Of a DNA stretch of 64,000 bases, positions 9,407 to 18,610 are shown one piece after another. Position numbers and translations under genes: made by a program. Source of the DNA: Cylicocyclus nassatus. Taxonomy: Eukaryota; Nematoda; Chromadorea; Rhabditida; Strongylidae. A model generated the notes under the pieces. The model searched no databases. It worked only from the letters and a program-made list of their open reading frames with translations, and was not told the origin of the DNA. Each line of letters opens with the position of its first letter. Position 1 is the first letter of the stretch. The stretch is taken from NCBI GenBank assembly GCA_958299035.1, contig CATQJL010000001.1, positions 29,553,521 to 29,617,520 on the forward strand. Reading direction: 5' to 3'.

Positions 9407-12064
9407 TCATTTAGATAAAGTGGTAATGGGAAAAGATCCTGGAGTGGTTGCTGGAGCTGTTTGGCGGTTTAGCGCTGCTCGTCGTCCTCGCCATTTCCTC
9501 CTTTTCCATACTGAATCGATGGTAGATGATCCATTGATGACCATATCTTTGATAGAGGGCGTGCTTGCGCGATGTGTGTACTCATGATGTCTTCTCTGCG
9601 GTGTATTCGTCATCCTCATCTTGGCTTCATTATTTGTGAACCGCTGCGGTAGCCACTCCATCCGGTATTGGGCGCGAACATTGGAGTTCATGGAGCGTAT
9701 TGTGGCCAGCCAACGTTGTCTGTCTGCTCGAGCTTCAGCGAGAATGGAGGCAGTGACTGTTTGCCTTGTCAAGCTGGACTGTCGGCTGGATGAAGAACAT
9801 GGTTGTAGTTTTGTTTGCAACGGAATCGTTCTTCTTTGGATTGTTCCTTTATCCTGTTTCGCCGATAATGGCTTGTTGCCCGTTCGTGTGTTCGCACTGT
9901 TGCGATAAGGGTACGTTTTGGGTTTCTTCAATCTCTCGTTGTGTTGTGGAAATGTTGGGCGGTTGTTCCTGAGGGTTCCCTTCAGCGTTGATATGCAGCC
10001 GAATGTGCCAACAAAACTTGATGTAGTGGTAGTGGGGCTCATCCCTGATGTAACGTATCCAAAGATGGTTGGGGTCAGAATGAGGCCTGAAGGAAGCTTA
10101 TGCACTCTGTCGTTGTGGAGAGTAACAAGGTTTAGGAGGTCTTGTCCTATGATCAGATCGGGTGAGACGCTTTTCGAGGAGAGCGTATCTTGAGCGATTA
10201 TCAGCTTCTTATTAGAGATGAAAAGCAAGTCTGCTTCCGTGAGACTTGCCGTTTGCATGTCGGTAGTCAGCTTCTGCTTGGTGTGCAATGACAAGTTCTT
10301 GAGCTTTTTGGAGCTGTAGAGACTTTTCAAGGTGATTTGTACTTCAGATGAGTTAAATCGTTCTTGTTGTTCGCCCATTCCAGATGTAGTAAACGAAGTA
10401 GTACAAAGAACTGGAAGCTTGAGTTCTTCACAAAGTCCTGATTTGATGAAACTTCGTTGTGCTCCTGAGTCCAGTAGTACTGTAATAGGTTGGTAGTCCC
10501 ATTGTTCTTCATTGAAGATCATCGCTGTTGCGATTTGAAGCACACACTGATTGTGAAGGATTGGGGCTTTGTCTGCAATGTAGCTTTCACATCCATTTTG
10601 TGAGTTTTGCGCAGCTCGTATTTCGTTTATCGGTGGTCGACTCCGTTGGCTGGAGTGTTGCTGTGATCGACTTGGTAGTGGCGGTTGCCTTGCCACATTT
10701 GCAGGTCGGCGTGTTGCTGCTATGTATCCATTGTCTTGCTTCTTTGCATCTGAGAGGCAAAGAGATCCATGGTGCGAGTCTTTGCATTTAGGGCACACTC
10801 CAGTATTCGGGCAGTCTTTGGAATTGTGATTCTTAGCAAAACACCTCCAGCACACCCTTTGATTTCTCGCTTCGAGGCGTCGAGCTTCCGGTGTGGTATA
10901 TTTCTGACAGATGTAAGGGGAATGTGGTTGTCCACATAAGCACAAGCGTCTTGGTTTCGAGAACTGTCTTTCCTCTTCCCATCTTGTTCTGTTGTTCCTT
11001 CCATTTTGATGAGTGTCCTGGCGATGGCTGGTTGGGAAAAGGGTCTCAGTTGTGAGCGAAGTCGTTTCACTTAGTGAAATTATGCTGTCGATAGCTTCCA
11101 GGATTTCACTAACATCGAAGGAATCATCTTGTATTGCTTCTTTTTGGATGGCGGTTGTACAGATGGATTCGGGAAATTTGGAGAAGATCACTCGACGCCA
11201 AAGTCTGTCTGCGTTCATCTTTGCTCCCATTTGTTCAAGATGAATGATTCTCGAATTGATTGCTTCAAAGGTTTCTCGGCAACTTTTCGGGTTATCTGAC
11301 GCCCTCGGAAGTTTTTCGATCTCGTTTATGAGTATGTCTGCCATGTTGGCAGAGCGATCAAAATGTTTTTTCAGGATATCTATCGCTGTTTCATACTTTT
11401 CTCCAATGACGGGAATGCAGCTGAGAGTGGTTGCTGCTTTTCCCTTTAGCGCTTGTTTTAGAAACAGGAATTTGTCTGTATCCGATAGTTCCTCGTCAGT
11501 GTGGATGAGAGATTCGAAGACGGTCCAGAAGCTATTAAATTCTCGGAAATTGCCTGAGAACGTAGGAATTTCCAGCAGAGGTTTCCGAATTTTGATCTGC
11601 CTTTCATTACGTTCTGGAATCCAAGCTTGTCCATTATCACTACTTGGTTGACTCTGTATGCTCGGAGCATCGCAGTGCAGTAGTGCGTCTTGTTCTTTCA
11701 GTTCATGCTGCCTGAACTCTATCCTTGTCCGCCACTGCACTGCAATCACTTCCAGTTCAAGTGACTCCATCTCTAGGTGCTTGCTGAGCTCCATCATCAG
11801 TTTGTCTCTTTCTTTTTCCTCATTCCGTGCGCTAATGTACTCAATCGCGGAGTTGATTTGCGTCTCTTGAAGCTTCACTGCGTTGTGTAGAGAGTTGAGA
11901 AGATTGGTTATCAGTCCCGTTTTCTCTTTTATGTACTGTTCACATTCTTCTTTCAGTGTGGGGAATGTGAAGGGGACATCAATATTTTCGATTTGTGACT
12001 CGTGGGATTTCACGAGTTTGCAGGCGTTGTTAATCCTGATCTTGAAAAGCTGGAGCGATGCCAT
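9407..12064 (-). CDS. BEL/Pao Gag-protease polyprotein, lacking RT and integrase
   Basis: One open frame of 885 codons from the ATG at 12064. The frame is open a little further upstream, but without another ATG. Residues about 1-140 are helical with coiled-coil character. Residues about 163-330 match the DUF1759 Gag core (LEIPTFSGNFREFNSFW). CCHC knuckles follow: C405-x2-C408-x4-H413-x4-C418, then C424-x2-C427 with H431 and C436. An aspartic-protease (DUF1758-type) domain begins about residue 525 with the active-site triad D532-S-G and an IIGQDLL flap-side motif near 690. From about residue 715 the sequence stops resembling the family and becomes a basic Ser/Thr/Arg-rich tail of about 170 residues, consistent with an internal deletion that removed RT-RNase H-integrase and left a new, possibly out-of-frame, C-terminus. 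The product would act in cytoplasmic virus-like particles. Confidence 0.9.
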   Translation of the reverse strand: MASLQLFKIRINNACKLVKSHESQIENIDVPFTFPTLKEECEQYIKEKTGLITNLLNSLHNAVKLQETQINSAIEYISARNEEKERDKLMMELSKHLEMESLELEVIAVQWRTRIEFRQHELKEQDALLHCDAPSIQSQPSSDNGQAWIPERNERQIKIRKPLLEIPTFSGNFREFNSFWTVFESLIHTDEELSDTDKFLFLKQALKGKAATTLSCIPVIGEKYETAIDILKKHFDRSANMADILINEIEKLPRASDNPKSCRETFEAINSRIIHLEQMGAKMNADRLWRRVIFSKFPESICTTAIQKEAIQDDSFDVSEILEAIDSIISLSETTSLTTETLFPTSHRQDTHQNGRNNRTRWEEERQFSKPRRLCLCGQPHSPYICQKYTTPEARRLEARNQRVCWRCFAKNHNSKDCPNTGVCPKCKDSHHGSLCLSDAKKQDNGYIAATRRPANVARQPPLPSRSQQHSSQRSRPPINEIRAAQNSQNGCESYIADKAPILHNQCVLQIATAMIFNEEQWDYQPITVLLDSGAQRSFIKSGLCEELKLPVLCTTSFTTSGMGEQQERFNSSEVQITLKSLYSSKKLKNLSLHTKQKLTTDMQTASLTEADLLFISNKKLIIAQDTLSSKSVSPDLIIGQDLLNLVTLHNDRVHKLPSGLILTPTIFGYVTSGMSPTTTTSSFVGTFGCISTLKGTLRNNRPTFPQHNERLKKPKTYPYRNSANTRTGNKPLSAKQDKGTIQRRTIPLQTKLQPCSSSSRQSSLTRQTVTASILAEARADRQRWLATIRSMNSNVRAQYRMEWLPQRFTNNEAKMRMTNTPQRRHHEYTHRASTPSIKDMVINGSSTIDSVWKRRKWRGRRAALNRQTAPATTPGSFPITTLSK

Positions 12065-12391
12065 TTTCTTTTCTGCTGCACTGGGTAAAGTCGTGCGCTG
12101 GTGTGGTAATACCAAGCGTTACAATTTGGAAGTGTGTATCCTCCTTGTGTTGATCGCTTTGGCTTGAGGGCGACAGCAGGGCTGGCCTCGATACGATAGC
12201 TGTCCTAACTGGTTGCAAGGAAGCTTTCTAGTGAGCTGGCAAGTGGGTGCCGAGCGTCTACTAGCTGTCAGCAAGCGCGCCTGGTTGGCTTGTACGCTGT
12301 ACCGGACGGTAAGGTGTTGGAACCTGTCCCGTGGATGTAACGATCCAAAGCTCAAGATCGGTGAACCGACCGTGAATGAGCTTGGAAAGTT
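12065..12391 (-). other. Leader segment between the hairpin array and Gag
   Basis: About 330 bp of element leader without ATG-initiated coding evidence. It separates the tandem hairpins from the Gag start. No repeat was found in it. Confidence 0.5.
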
Positions 12392-13353
12392 GAGATTTCT
12401 TTGCTAACTGTGGATGGACCAGTCAGTCAGCCAGAAAATCTCCTTGCTAAGCTATGGATATGACCTGATAGCTTCGCAAGATGACTCTTGTTTGTGAAAG
12501 TGGTGAACCAACAATCACAGAGTCTTTTTGGCTGGTTGAGGCCAAAAAAGATCGAGGATTTCTGTTGCTAACTGTGGTGGACCAGTGAGTTAGCTAGAAA
12601 AACCTCTTTGCTAGGCTATGGATATGACCTGATAGCTTCGCAAGATGACTCTTGTTCGTGAAAGTGGTGAACCAACAATCACAGAGTCTTTTTGGCTGGT
12701 TGAGGCCAAAAAAGATCGAGGATTTCTGTTGCTAACTGTGGTGGACCAGTGAGTTAGCTAGAAAAACCTCTTTGCTAGGCTATGGATATGACCTGATAGC
12801 TTCGCAAGATGACTCTTGTTCGTGAAAGTGGTGAACCAACAATCACAGAGTCTTTTTGGCTGGTTGAGGCCAAAAAAGTTCAAGGATTTCTGTTGCTAAC
12901 TGTGGTGGACCAGTCAGTTAGCTAGAAAAACCTCTTTGCTAGGCTATGGATATGACCTGATAGCTTCGCAAGATGACTCTTGTTTGTGAAAGTGGTGAAC
13001 CAACAATCACAGAGTCCTTTTTTGACTTTAGGAAAGCCAAAAGTTTCGAGGAGTTCTTGTCTAACTGTGGTGAACCAGTCAGTTAGTTAGAAAACCTCTG
13101 CTAAGCTATGGATATGACCTGATAGCTTAGCAAGACTCGTATTAGTGAAAGTGGTGGACCAACAATCACTAGAGTCGAATATTGGCTAATTAGTAGCCGA
13201 GAGTGCGAGGAGTCTGTCGCTAACTGTGGTGAACCAGTCAGTTAGCTAGAAACCTCTACTAAGTTGTGGATAGGACCTGACAACTTAGTAAGACTCTTGA
13301 TCGTGAGAGTGGTGGACCAGCAATCACGAGAGTCGAATATTGGCTATAGTAGA
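12392..13353 (-). repeat. Tandem hairpin array in the BEL leader (about 164-bp units, about 5.8 copies)
   Basis: The word agtc(t/c/g) before the linker recurs at 12521, 12685, 12849, 13013, 13173 and 13331, giving periods of 164, 164, 164, 160 and 158 bp. Each unit contains three related stem-loops plus a smaller tttggc/gccaaa hairpin. Read on the plus strand, the loops are gtggtgaacc, ggatatgacc and gtggtggacc, variants of one theme. Stems covary between units: tgtga/tcaca (12493, 12515), agtga/tcact (13144, 13166), cgtga/tcacg (13302, 13324); and aagctat/atagctt (12449, 12468) against aagttgt/acaactt (13261, 13280). This argues for selection on RNA structure; packaging, dimerisation or translation are possible roles. 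Confidence 0.85.
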
Positions 13354-13367
13354 GCCTGCCACGCGGG
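13354..13367 (-). promoter_or_regulatory. Possible second contact site for primer tRNA-Gly(GCC)
   Basis: The plus strand reads gcctgccacgcggg, identical over 14 bases to the anticodon stem-loop of metazoan tRNA-Gly(GCC) as I know it. The element RNA (minus strand) would therefore be complementary to that arm. It lies 61 bases downstream of the primer-binding site in the RNA and touches the start of the hairpin array. The match is seen; function is inferred. Confidence 0.5.
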
Positions 13368-13427
13368 TCTTAGGCCTTGATTTCTCGTGTCCTTAGGAGG
13401 ATTCGCCGAGAAATGCAAGGAAAATCA

Positions 13428-13442
13428 CTGGCCGATGCACCA
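13428..13442 (-). promoter_or_regulatory. Primer-binding site, tRNA-Gly(GCC)
   Basis: One base inside the 5' LTR the plus strand reads ctggccgatgcacca. The last 13 bases match the 3' end of an invertebrate tRNA-Gly(GCC), ending in CCA. The minus-strand RNA can pair with the tRNA 3' end to prime first-strand synthesis. Confidence 0.75.
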
Positions 13443-13443
13443 A

Positions 13444-13811
13444 TTTGGTGGGTACCAAGTGATTAGGGGGTAGACGAGTTGTGGAATAAGGTTTATTCGC
13501 ACGGGCGTAGATTATTCGAGAAGAGGAGTGAGGTGTCCCGGTGTGGACCGGGGAGCAACCCCTAATGCATTCGGAGGCTCCTTATATACGAAGGAAGGCG
13601 GAGCTGAACCGAGTACAGGGTACAATGTACACGAGTTGGTGCTTGAAAGGAGATGCCGCCGATTGGCTACACTCCTGGCGCACGGGTACCACTCACTCTT
13701 GAATGATTAGATACTCAAGAGTGAGTAGCTCACCATTTAGCCTACGGGGATTTCGTAGGCTATATAGAATATAGAGTTCATGAATGGTTGATGATACAGA
13801 AATCATCAACA
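13444..13811 (-). repeat. 5' LTR of the BEL element
   Basis: 368 bp, the same length as the 3' LTR, with five transitions between them. Its U3 holds the promoter that would drive leader and Gag transcription. Confidence 0.93.
13581..13588 (-). promoter_or_regulatory. TATA box of the 5' LTR
   Basis: cttatata on the plus strand reads TATATAAG on the element strand, between the U3 hairpins and the GC-rich presumed R region (a ccccggtccacaccgggg hairpin lies just downstream). Start-site position is inferred. Confidence 0.6.
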
Positions 13812-13816
13812 TTCGG
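13812..13816. repeat. Target site duplication of the BEL element, right
   Basis: ttcgg, matching 8880-8884. Confidence 0.9.
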
Positions 13817-14085
13817 AATCCCCATGCTCACTTACCCCCCTGTGCCAACTCCCAGCCCCGTAGCTCACATTTTGCAAAAAATCGATAAAATCGATATCGA
13901 TCGATACGAAAAGTAGCCTATGACACCCGCCGGGGCCCGAAGTGTATGTGTGCCAAGTTTGGTCCCGATCGGTTCAGAAATGGAATTTTCTATTCGGAAC
14001 ACACGTACAGACAGACAGACAGACAGACAGACATACAGACAGACAGACAAACAGACATTCAGCTTTATATATAAGATAGAGCTAG
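13817..14085. repeat. Foldback repeat, right arm, with CAGA microsatellite
   Basis: The inverted counterpart of 8400-8640: gccccgtagctcac, atcgataaaatcg, gacacccgccggggcc and ggaattttctattcggaa appear in reverse order. It ends in a (CAGA)n tract at about 14006-14056 and tttatatataagat. The interruption between the two arms is the BEL insertion. Confidence 0.65.
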
Positions 14086-14466
14086 AGAGAAGCATAAGGT
14101 ATGAAACATCGCTAAACAACAACAAACTCGTCAATTCTGATTACAAACGCCATTGAGATAAATGAATTACCATGCAACGACGAGAAATACAAAAGAACAC
14201 TGCAGGAGCTTGAAACGAATTTGACGGTGCCGCGCTCTGCCGCAACCGGCGTGCTCTAGTTCAAATTTGAATTCGTCCACTGGGTATCTAGTGGGGGGAG
14301 GACGACTATACAAAACCTGTGCTTTCCAACCTCTCAATCTTTTCCTGCCTTAGTTACGAATTTTCAAACTACCGTGCTCATGCACGTTTTTGACGTCGTT
14401 CTGGACGGCGCTAAAGCGGTTTTTTCCGCGGGAAAAACTGTGGAAGAGGTAAGAAGTAAGCTTCTT

Positions 14467-14617
14467 AGGTAGGTGCCAGAGTAAGCGAATATTTTGTTCA
14501 AGTCGGGGTCCCGTGCAGAATTGACGTCACTTGGATTGACGCCAGCATGGTGAGAGACGTCAATTCTGCACGGGACCCCAACCTGAACAAAATATTCGCT
14601 TACTCTGGCACCTACCT
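14467..14617. mobile_element. Near-perfect hairpin element, 62-bp arms
   Basis: Arms 14467-14528 and 14556-14617 pair at about 60 of 62 positions around a 27-bp loop. A transcript would form a very long duplex, a possible Dicer substrate. No target duplication was resolved. Confidence 0.75.
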
Positions 14618-14639
14618 TAGTCGAAAACATCTTTTGTAG

Positions 14640-16424
14640 TTCAAGAATATCATTTTTTCTCCGTGCAAAAATTTGTGTCGCGTACGGGAATCGAATTTGC
14701 TGGTCTGAAGTATGCCTGAAAATTCAAAAAAAACTTGCAGATCAAACATTATTAAAGGTGTGTATGTGTGCTACAGATGCTGGGCGCACCCATTGGCCTA
14801 GAAATTCTGCTTTCGAAACCTCACTGAAGTTCTCACGCAGGTGTTTTTTGAGATTGACATTCATCTATGCAGGTTACCTCGAGGAATGTGGGCAGGGGAG
14901 CCAAGGGGGATAAATGGGGGAGGGTGGGGGGGGGGGGGAGGGGGCGGAAGGGGGGGGGGTCGTACGGATGGGTACCTTCAAGGGGGGGGGGGGTCGTAAA
15001 TGAGGGTCCCGGATCACATCAACACGCTTGACCTTGGTTGGAACCAGGGTCAAGCGTGGGGTGCGACACGCCACACCTGCTCAGACAATCGCTGGGGGCA
15101 GGCGGGCACCGGAAAAATAGATTGCTGATTTCTCGCACCCCGCTCGCGGATTTTTTGCAAAGCAATCAGGACTTTTCGGAAGACCGCTTGCTGAGTCAGC
15201 GGATTTTTGAGAGACCGCCTGTTGAATTTTTTTTCACTCTTATCTTTTGCAGATATATTGCTGAAACTCTGAGGAATCGAGAACTCAGCAAGCGGTCTTC
15301 CGAAAAGTCCTGATTGCTTTCCAAAAAATCCGCGAGCGGGGTGCGAGAGATCAGCAATCTATTTTTCCGGTGCCCGCCTGCCCCCGGCGATTGTCTGAGT
15401 GGGGGGTCGTATTGAGGAGTCAAAAGGGGAGGGGGTCGTAGTTGGGTAATGTGTAAATAGTGACAACATGATAATCGTATCATATCCATAATTAGCATGT
15501 CAGTTAACCCCTGTAAACAAAGTGTGAGCGAATTCTGAAGATTCAGGATACTAGGCTACCTAAATGAAATGGTCAAATTCCAACATGGTTAACATTGTTT
15601 CAAAGGTGAATTAACTATCCGTTTTTGCACTCAAGACAAAGCACTACTCCTTCTTTGTCCACCTCAAGAATCCCGCTTCAGAAGACCTGCAAACTGTGGA
15701 ATTAGAAGCCAACCAAAATCTCGTTTTTCCCATTTTTCGCTTTTGATCGCTGTGCTTTCACCAAATATTACTTAGAGCTAAGAAGACAAATCAGGCTCCA
15801 AACATTCCTATGGAATCTACAAAGTTTAGGCTATCGATTCATATAAATATTGTCCGCTAAAAATGTTTTTTTGATATAGTTAATGGGGTGCGGCACACCT
15901 TCTTTAAGGGGGTGTGCCGCACCCCCTTAACTTCCTTCAAAATCCAGAAAGCGCTCCATTGCTGGTATGAGTATTGAGCACATAGCTTCTTCTTGCTACG
16001 TTGGAAATTTGGAGCCGAATGCTCCACCCTTAAGAAATTTATGGCCCTTCCAATATGCCCATTCAGATCAAAATCAGCCGTCAAATTACGTGTGATTGTA
16101 AAGTGCAGTCACAGAAAATCGGGCGTACAGCTCTCAGAAAGAAAACTATTTAGAAAAAGATGGTGTCCTCCAGAATGTCACAGAATGTCACACTTTGAGG
16201 TCCAGAGGTTAAGAAGAAGAGGAAGAGGGAGTCGTTTGAGGGCTTTCATGGGAGGGGGGGGGGTTCGAAAGACTTGTGCCTGACCTCTTTCTCAACTCTG
16301 GTAATGCTATCTTACGTATATAGTTCATGGGGGGGGGGGGTCTTATGAAGACAGCAATCAGGGGGGGGGGGGGGTCGTAACCAATCGTGTGCCACACCCA
16401 TTGCTTGACCCTGGTTGGAACCAA
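14640..16424. repeat. G-tract/TCGTA repeat region, copy 2
   Basis: Several runs of G are followed by TCGTA or close variants: about 14950-14964, 14984-14999, 15400-15409, 15428-15438, 16254-16266, 16329-16344 and 16362-16378. The word ggttggaaccagggtcaagc at 15037-15056 is matched by inverted cttgaccctggttggaacc at 16404-16422, possibly the ends of one element of about 1.4 kb. A 15-bp perfect hairpin (15885-15899 with 15911-15925, gtgccgcacccc) lies inside. No coding sequence is recognised. Confidence 0.5.
15080..15399. mobile_element. Foldback element, CTCAGACAATCGC termini
   Basis: Long terminal inverted repeats of about 117 bp (15080-15196 and 15283-15399) surround an 86-bp middle. Termini ctcagacaatcgc and gcgattgtctgag match those of 3757-4313, so this is the compact form of that family without the SL-like insert. 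It has no coding capacity. Confidence 0.85.
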
Positions 16425-16432
16425 AGCTGTGC

Positions 16433-16856
16433 TTAAAGGCAGTGTCTCACCAAAGTTGAGGTCGCGGGGATCTTTACATATTCTATTATAGGGACCTCTA
16501 GATAGGCTATTGCAACAAGTCCCACCCAGTTTGACCCCCTCTAGGCTGAGAAAAATTCGCTCAAAGTGGTACGCGGAGAGCGAGTTGGTACGCGCGGACG
16601 ACTCCCTCCGTCTTCCCCCTTACGCGTTTGAACATGTCCCTCCACTTGGCATCCACCTCCCCTCTGTTGCTGCCACTGTGGCTGAGCCTGAAGTTGGAAG
16701 GAACAACTCGTCCACGTCGCTTCCGCGGGGCCTTCCGAAAACGGGGTTTTTGGGAACTTCATGCGATTTTAAGCCCATACAGTGCTAGACAGGTCCGACA
16801 GGCATGCAAAATGCAAAAATCTCGACAACTAAATTTTGGTGAGACACCGCCTTTAA
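16433..16856. mobile_element. TTAA-flanked element, TTAAAGGCAGTGTCTCACC family
   Basis: TTAA at 16433-16436 and 16853-16856 bounds inverted termini aaggcagtgtctcaccaaa and ttttggtgagacaccgcctt. A second copy begins at 63869 and runs off the window with the same internal order (ttctattatagggacctct, ttgcaacaagt). The TTAA target suggests a piggyBac-type non-autonomous element; no transposase is present. Confidence 0.8.
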
Positions 16857-17240
16857 CGGCTTTTGAAGGCAGTGGCTCGGCGACACACGGGCACCTGCAA
16901 CAACCAGGCAGCTTCACGCACACAGACATCACAGATCTGCACCACATATCCATGCAAGGTGGAGCCTATTGGTGACAGATATTCCTTACCCCCCCCCCCC
17001 CCACCAGCTCGTCCACACAACGAAGATGATCGATGGCAGGACTTTGAAGCATGCTCTCAGGATTTAGCGCATGAATGCACGGTTTGACTGCGGACTATGG
17101 TGACCTGGAGGGTCTTCTAACCTAACTATAGAAACTCTCTTGAAAGAAAAACAATGCAAATAAAAACAAGATCTCTGCATAGTTCCAAATACTTTTGTAG
17201 ATCCTTCGTCAAATTTTATGTTTACAGCTGGCAAGCAATC
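16857..17240. other. Unassigned sequence with a C run
   Basis: A run of 14 or more C residues at about 16989-17003; otherwise nothing recognised. Confidence 0.35.
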
Positions 17241-18590
17241 TATTTATTTATATATTTATTTATTTACAGAATGCACAATAAGTGCGCGCGAGTAAATGTA
17301 ATTACAATAGATGAGAGAGTATGAGAGGATAACAATAAAGAAAGCCAACATGTGTAAAAAGTTGACAACATCAGTTCAGCAGTAATCTATCCAAATCAAT
17401 GTTGGATAACTTTCTCTTGAACATTTGGGCATTACTTGATTGTAGAATATGAGGCGGAAGATGTTGTAACCATCTTGCACCTCTACAAAACAACATGTTG
17501 AAAGTTAGCAAAAATTGCTTTTCATTGATTGGGGGATAATGCAAGTTGAACGAACCAGAGCGTTGATTGGTGGGTATAAATATCCAGTACTTACTAGCTT
17601 TGAGTCTGATTTCTCTACGTAAGATTTTAAAGCAGAGAACCAGACCAGAGACTTTTCGACGGTATGCCAAACTTCGCATGTTGAGAATTTTCAGACGATC
17701 GTTGTAATCGAGAACGTTTCTGTTGAACCAGCACCTGCGAAATAGTAATCGAGTAAAAGTATGTTGTTCCTGTTCTAGTTTCCTCACATCTTTCTTACAG
17801 TAAGGGCTCCAAACTTGTGAGCAATAATCAAGATGAGGTAACACATATGTTCTCTACAAGAGCTTCAAAACTGAAGGGTTTTGTGAGTGTATATTCCGAA
17901 AATTAGCATATAGTACAGTATATGCTTTTCTGACTATACAATCTATGTGTAGTGAAAATTTGAGGGTGGAATCAATAAGAATTCCCAAATCTTTGATTGA
18001 AGTGCACTCCCTTAAAGTTATTCTCTCAATTTCATATTTTGATGCTATAATATTCCCAATGTGCATAACGCAACATTTGCCCAGGCTGAGAGGAATATCC
18101 CAATTTACCGACCATTCAAGCATTTTTCTGATAGAACTTCTGAGGGCTGACTGAATCTCCAAGAATCGTTAGAATCGTAGATGCCGTAAATTTTTATATC
18201 GTCAGCATATATCTGTACTTTGATTGAAGATGAGGTTTTCAGTATCTTAGGTAGGTCTAAAGTGTACAAGAGGAATAGAAAAGGCGAGAGCACACCACCC
18301 TGTGGGACTCCGCTTTTGCATGCGTACTTTGTAAAGTAGCTATGGCCAATTCTGACAGTCATATGTCTGTTTTGCAAATAAGAAATTAGCCAAGCTAGCA
18401 TAGTACCAGAAATTCCAAGTTCTTCAAGCTTTTTTATGAGTTTATCATGAGGAACTTTGTCAAAAGCCTTCGAAAGATCAAAGAAAATTATATCTATAGA
18501 TTTTTTGTGGTTGATAGCTAAGGCAGTCAAATATACTATCCAATAGGTTAGTGGCAGTACATGCTCCCTCAAGAAAGCCATGATGCTCTC
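17241..18590 (-). pseudogene. Decayed non-LTR retrotransposon reverse transcriptase (jockey/CR1-like)
   Basis: The minus strand encodes the central and C-terminal RT: FDLSKAFDKVPHDKL, SGVPQGGVLSP and the catalytic box YADD lie between 18581 and about 18190. This is followed by the thumb region (LGKCCVMHIGN, LGILIDSTLKFSLHI) and a C-terminal HLDYCSQVWSPY segment ending at 17371. The frame shifts near 18110-18160, and a stop codon interrupts the third block near 17856. The 5' part (endonuclease and RT N-terminus) is missing, as in typical 5'-truncated insertions. The 3' end carries an (AAATAAAT)n-like tail, seen on the plus strand as tatttattta at 17241-17266. Family placement by motif memory only. 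Confidence 0.85.
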
Positions 18591-18610
18591 TGGGTATAAG
18601 ATTTGCTTTG

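Larger units (their letters stand above)
8885..13811 (-). mobile_element. BEL/Pao LTR retrotransposon, non-autonomous (Gag-protease only)
   Basis: A 4.93-kb element read on the minus strand: 5' LTR 13444-13811, primer-binding site 13428-13442, hairpin-array leader to about 12392, Gag-protease frame 12064-9407, 3' LTR 8885-9252. The LTRs are the same length (368 bp) and differ by five transitions (about 1.4%). A 5-bp duplication (ttcgg) flanks it. The DUF1759-type Gag, CCHC knuckles and DUF1758-type protease place it in BEL/Pao. No reverse transcriptase, RNase H or integrase is present, so movement would need proteins from a complete relative. The closely matching LTRs and open frame imply recent insertion. 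Confidence 0.92.
8187..14310. mobile_element. TATAGTCG-family inverted-repeat element with nested insertions
   Basis: The left end (8187 to about 8262) and the inverted right end (about 14230-14310) share TATAGTCGTCCTCC, a CCCCACTAG block, an AAATTTGAA core and a gttgcggcagagcgcggc block over about 75 bp. The TA|TAGTCG boundaries suggest a TA target duplication. Excluding the LTR retrotransposon the element would be about 1.2 kb. The same terminus family bounds the short copy at 573-862. Confidence 0.75.

Noticed and set aside
9621..11870. Plus-strand open frames (60-135 codons) over the BEL body
   Set aside because: Antisense shadows of the Gag-protease frame; no independent domains.
12065..12115. 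Longer Gag start at 12115
   Set aside because: The codon there is TTG, not ATG; the first ATG is at 12064, and the sequence from it (MASLQLFK) looks like a normal BEL Gag start.
12392..13353. CRISPR-like array (regular repeats of about 160 bp)
   Set aside because: No unique spacers; adjacent units are contiguous tandem copies inside a retrotransposon leader in eukaryotic DNA.
13354..13442. A degenerate tRNA-Gly gene
   Set aside because: Only the anticodon arm and 3' end match; the spacing (about 79 nt from anticodon arm to CCA instead of about 47) and absence of D and T arms do not fit a tRNA, whereas position beside the LTR fits primer contacts.
13985..14060. CAGACAGA tract as a regulatory element
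   Set aside because: A simple microsatellite at the end of a dispersed repeat; nothing further is supported.
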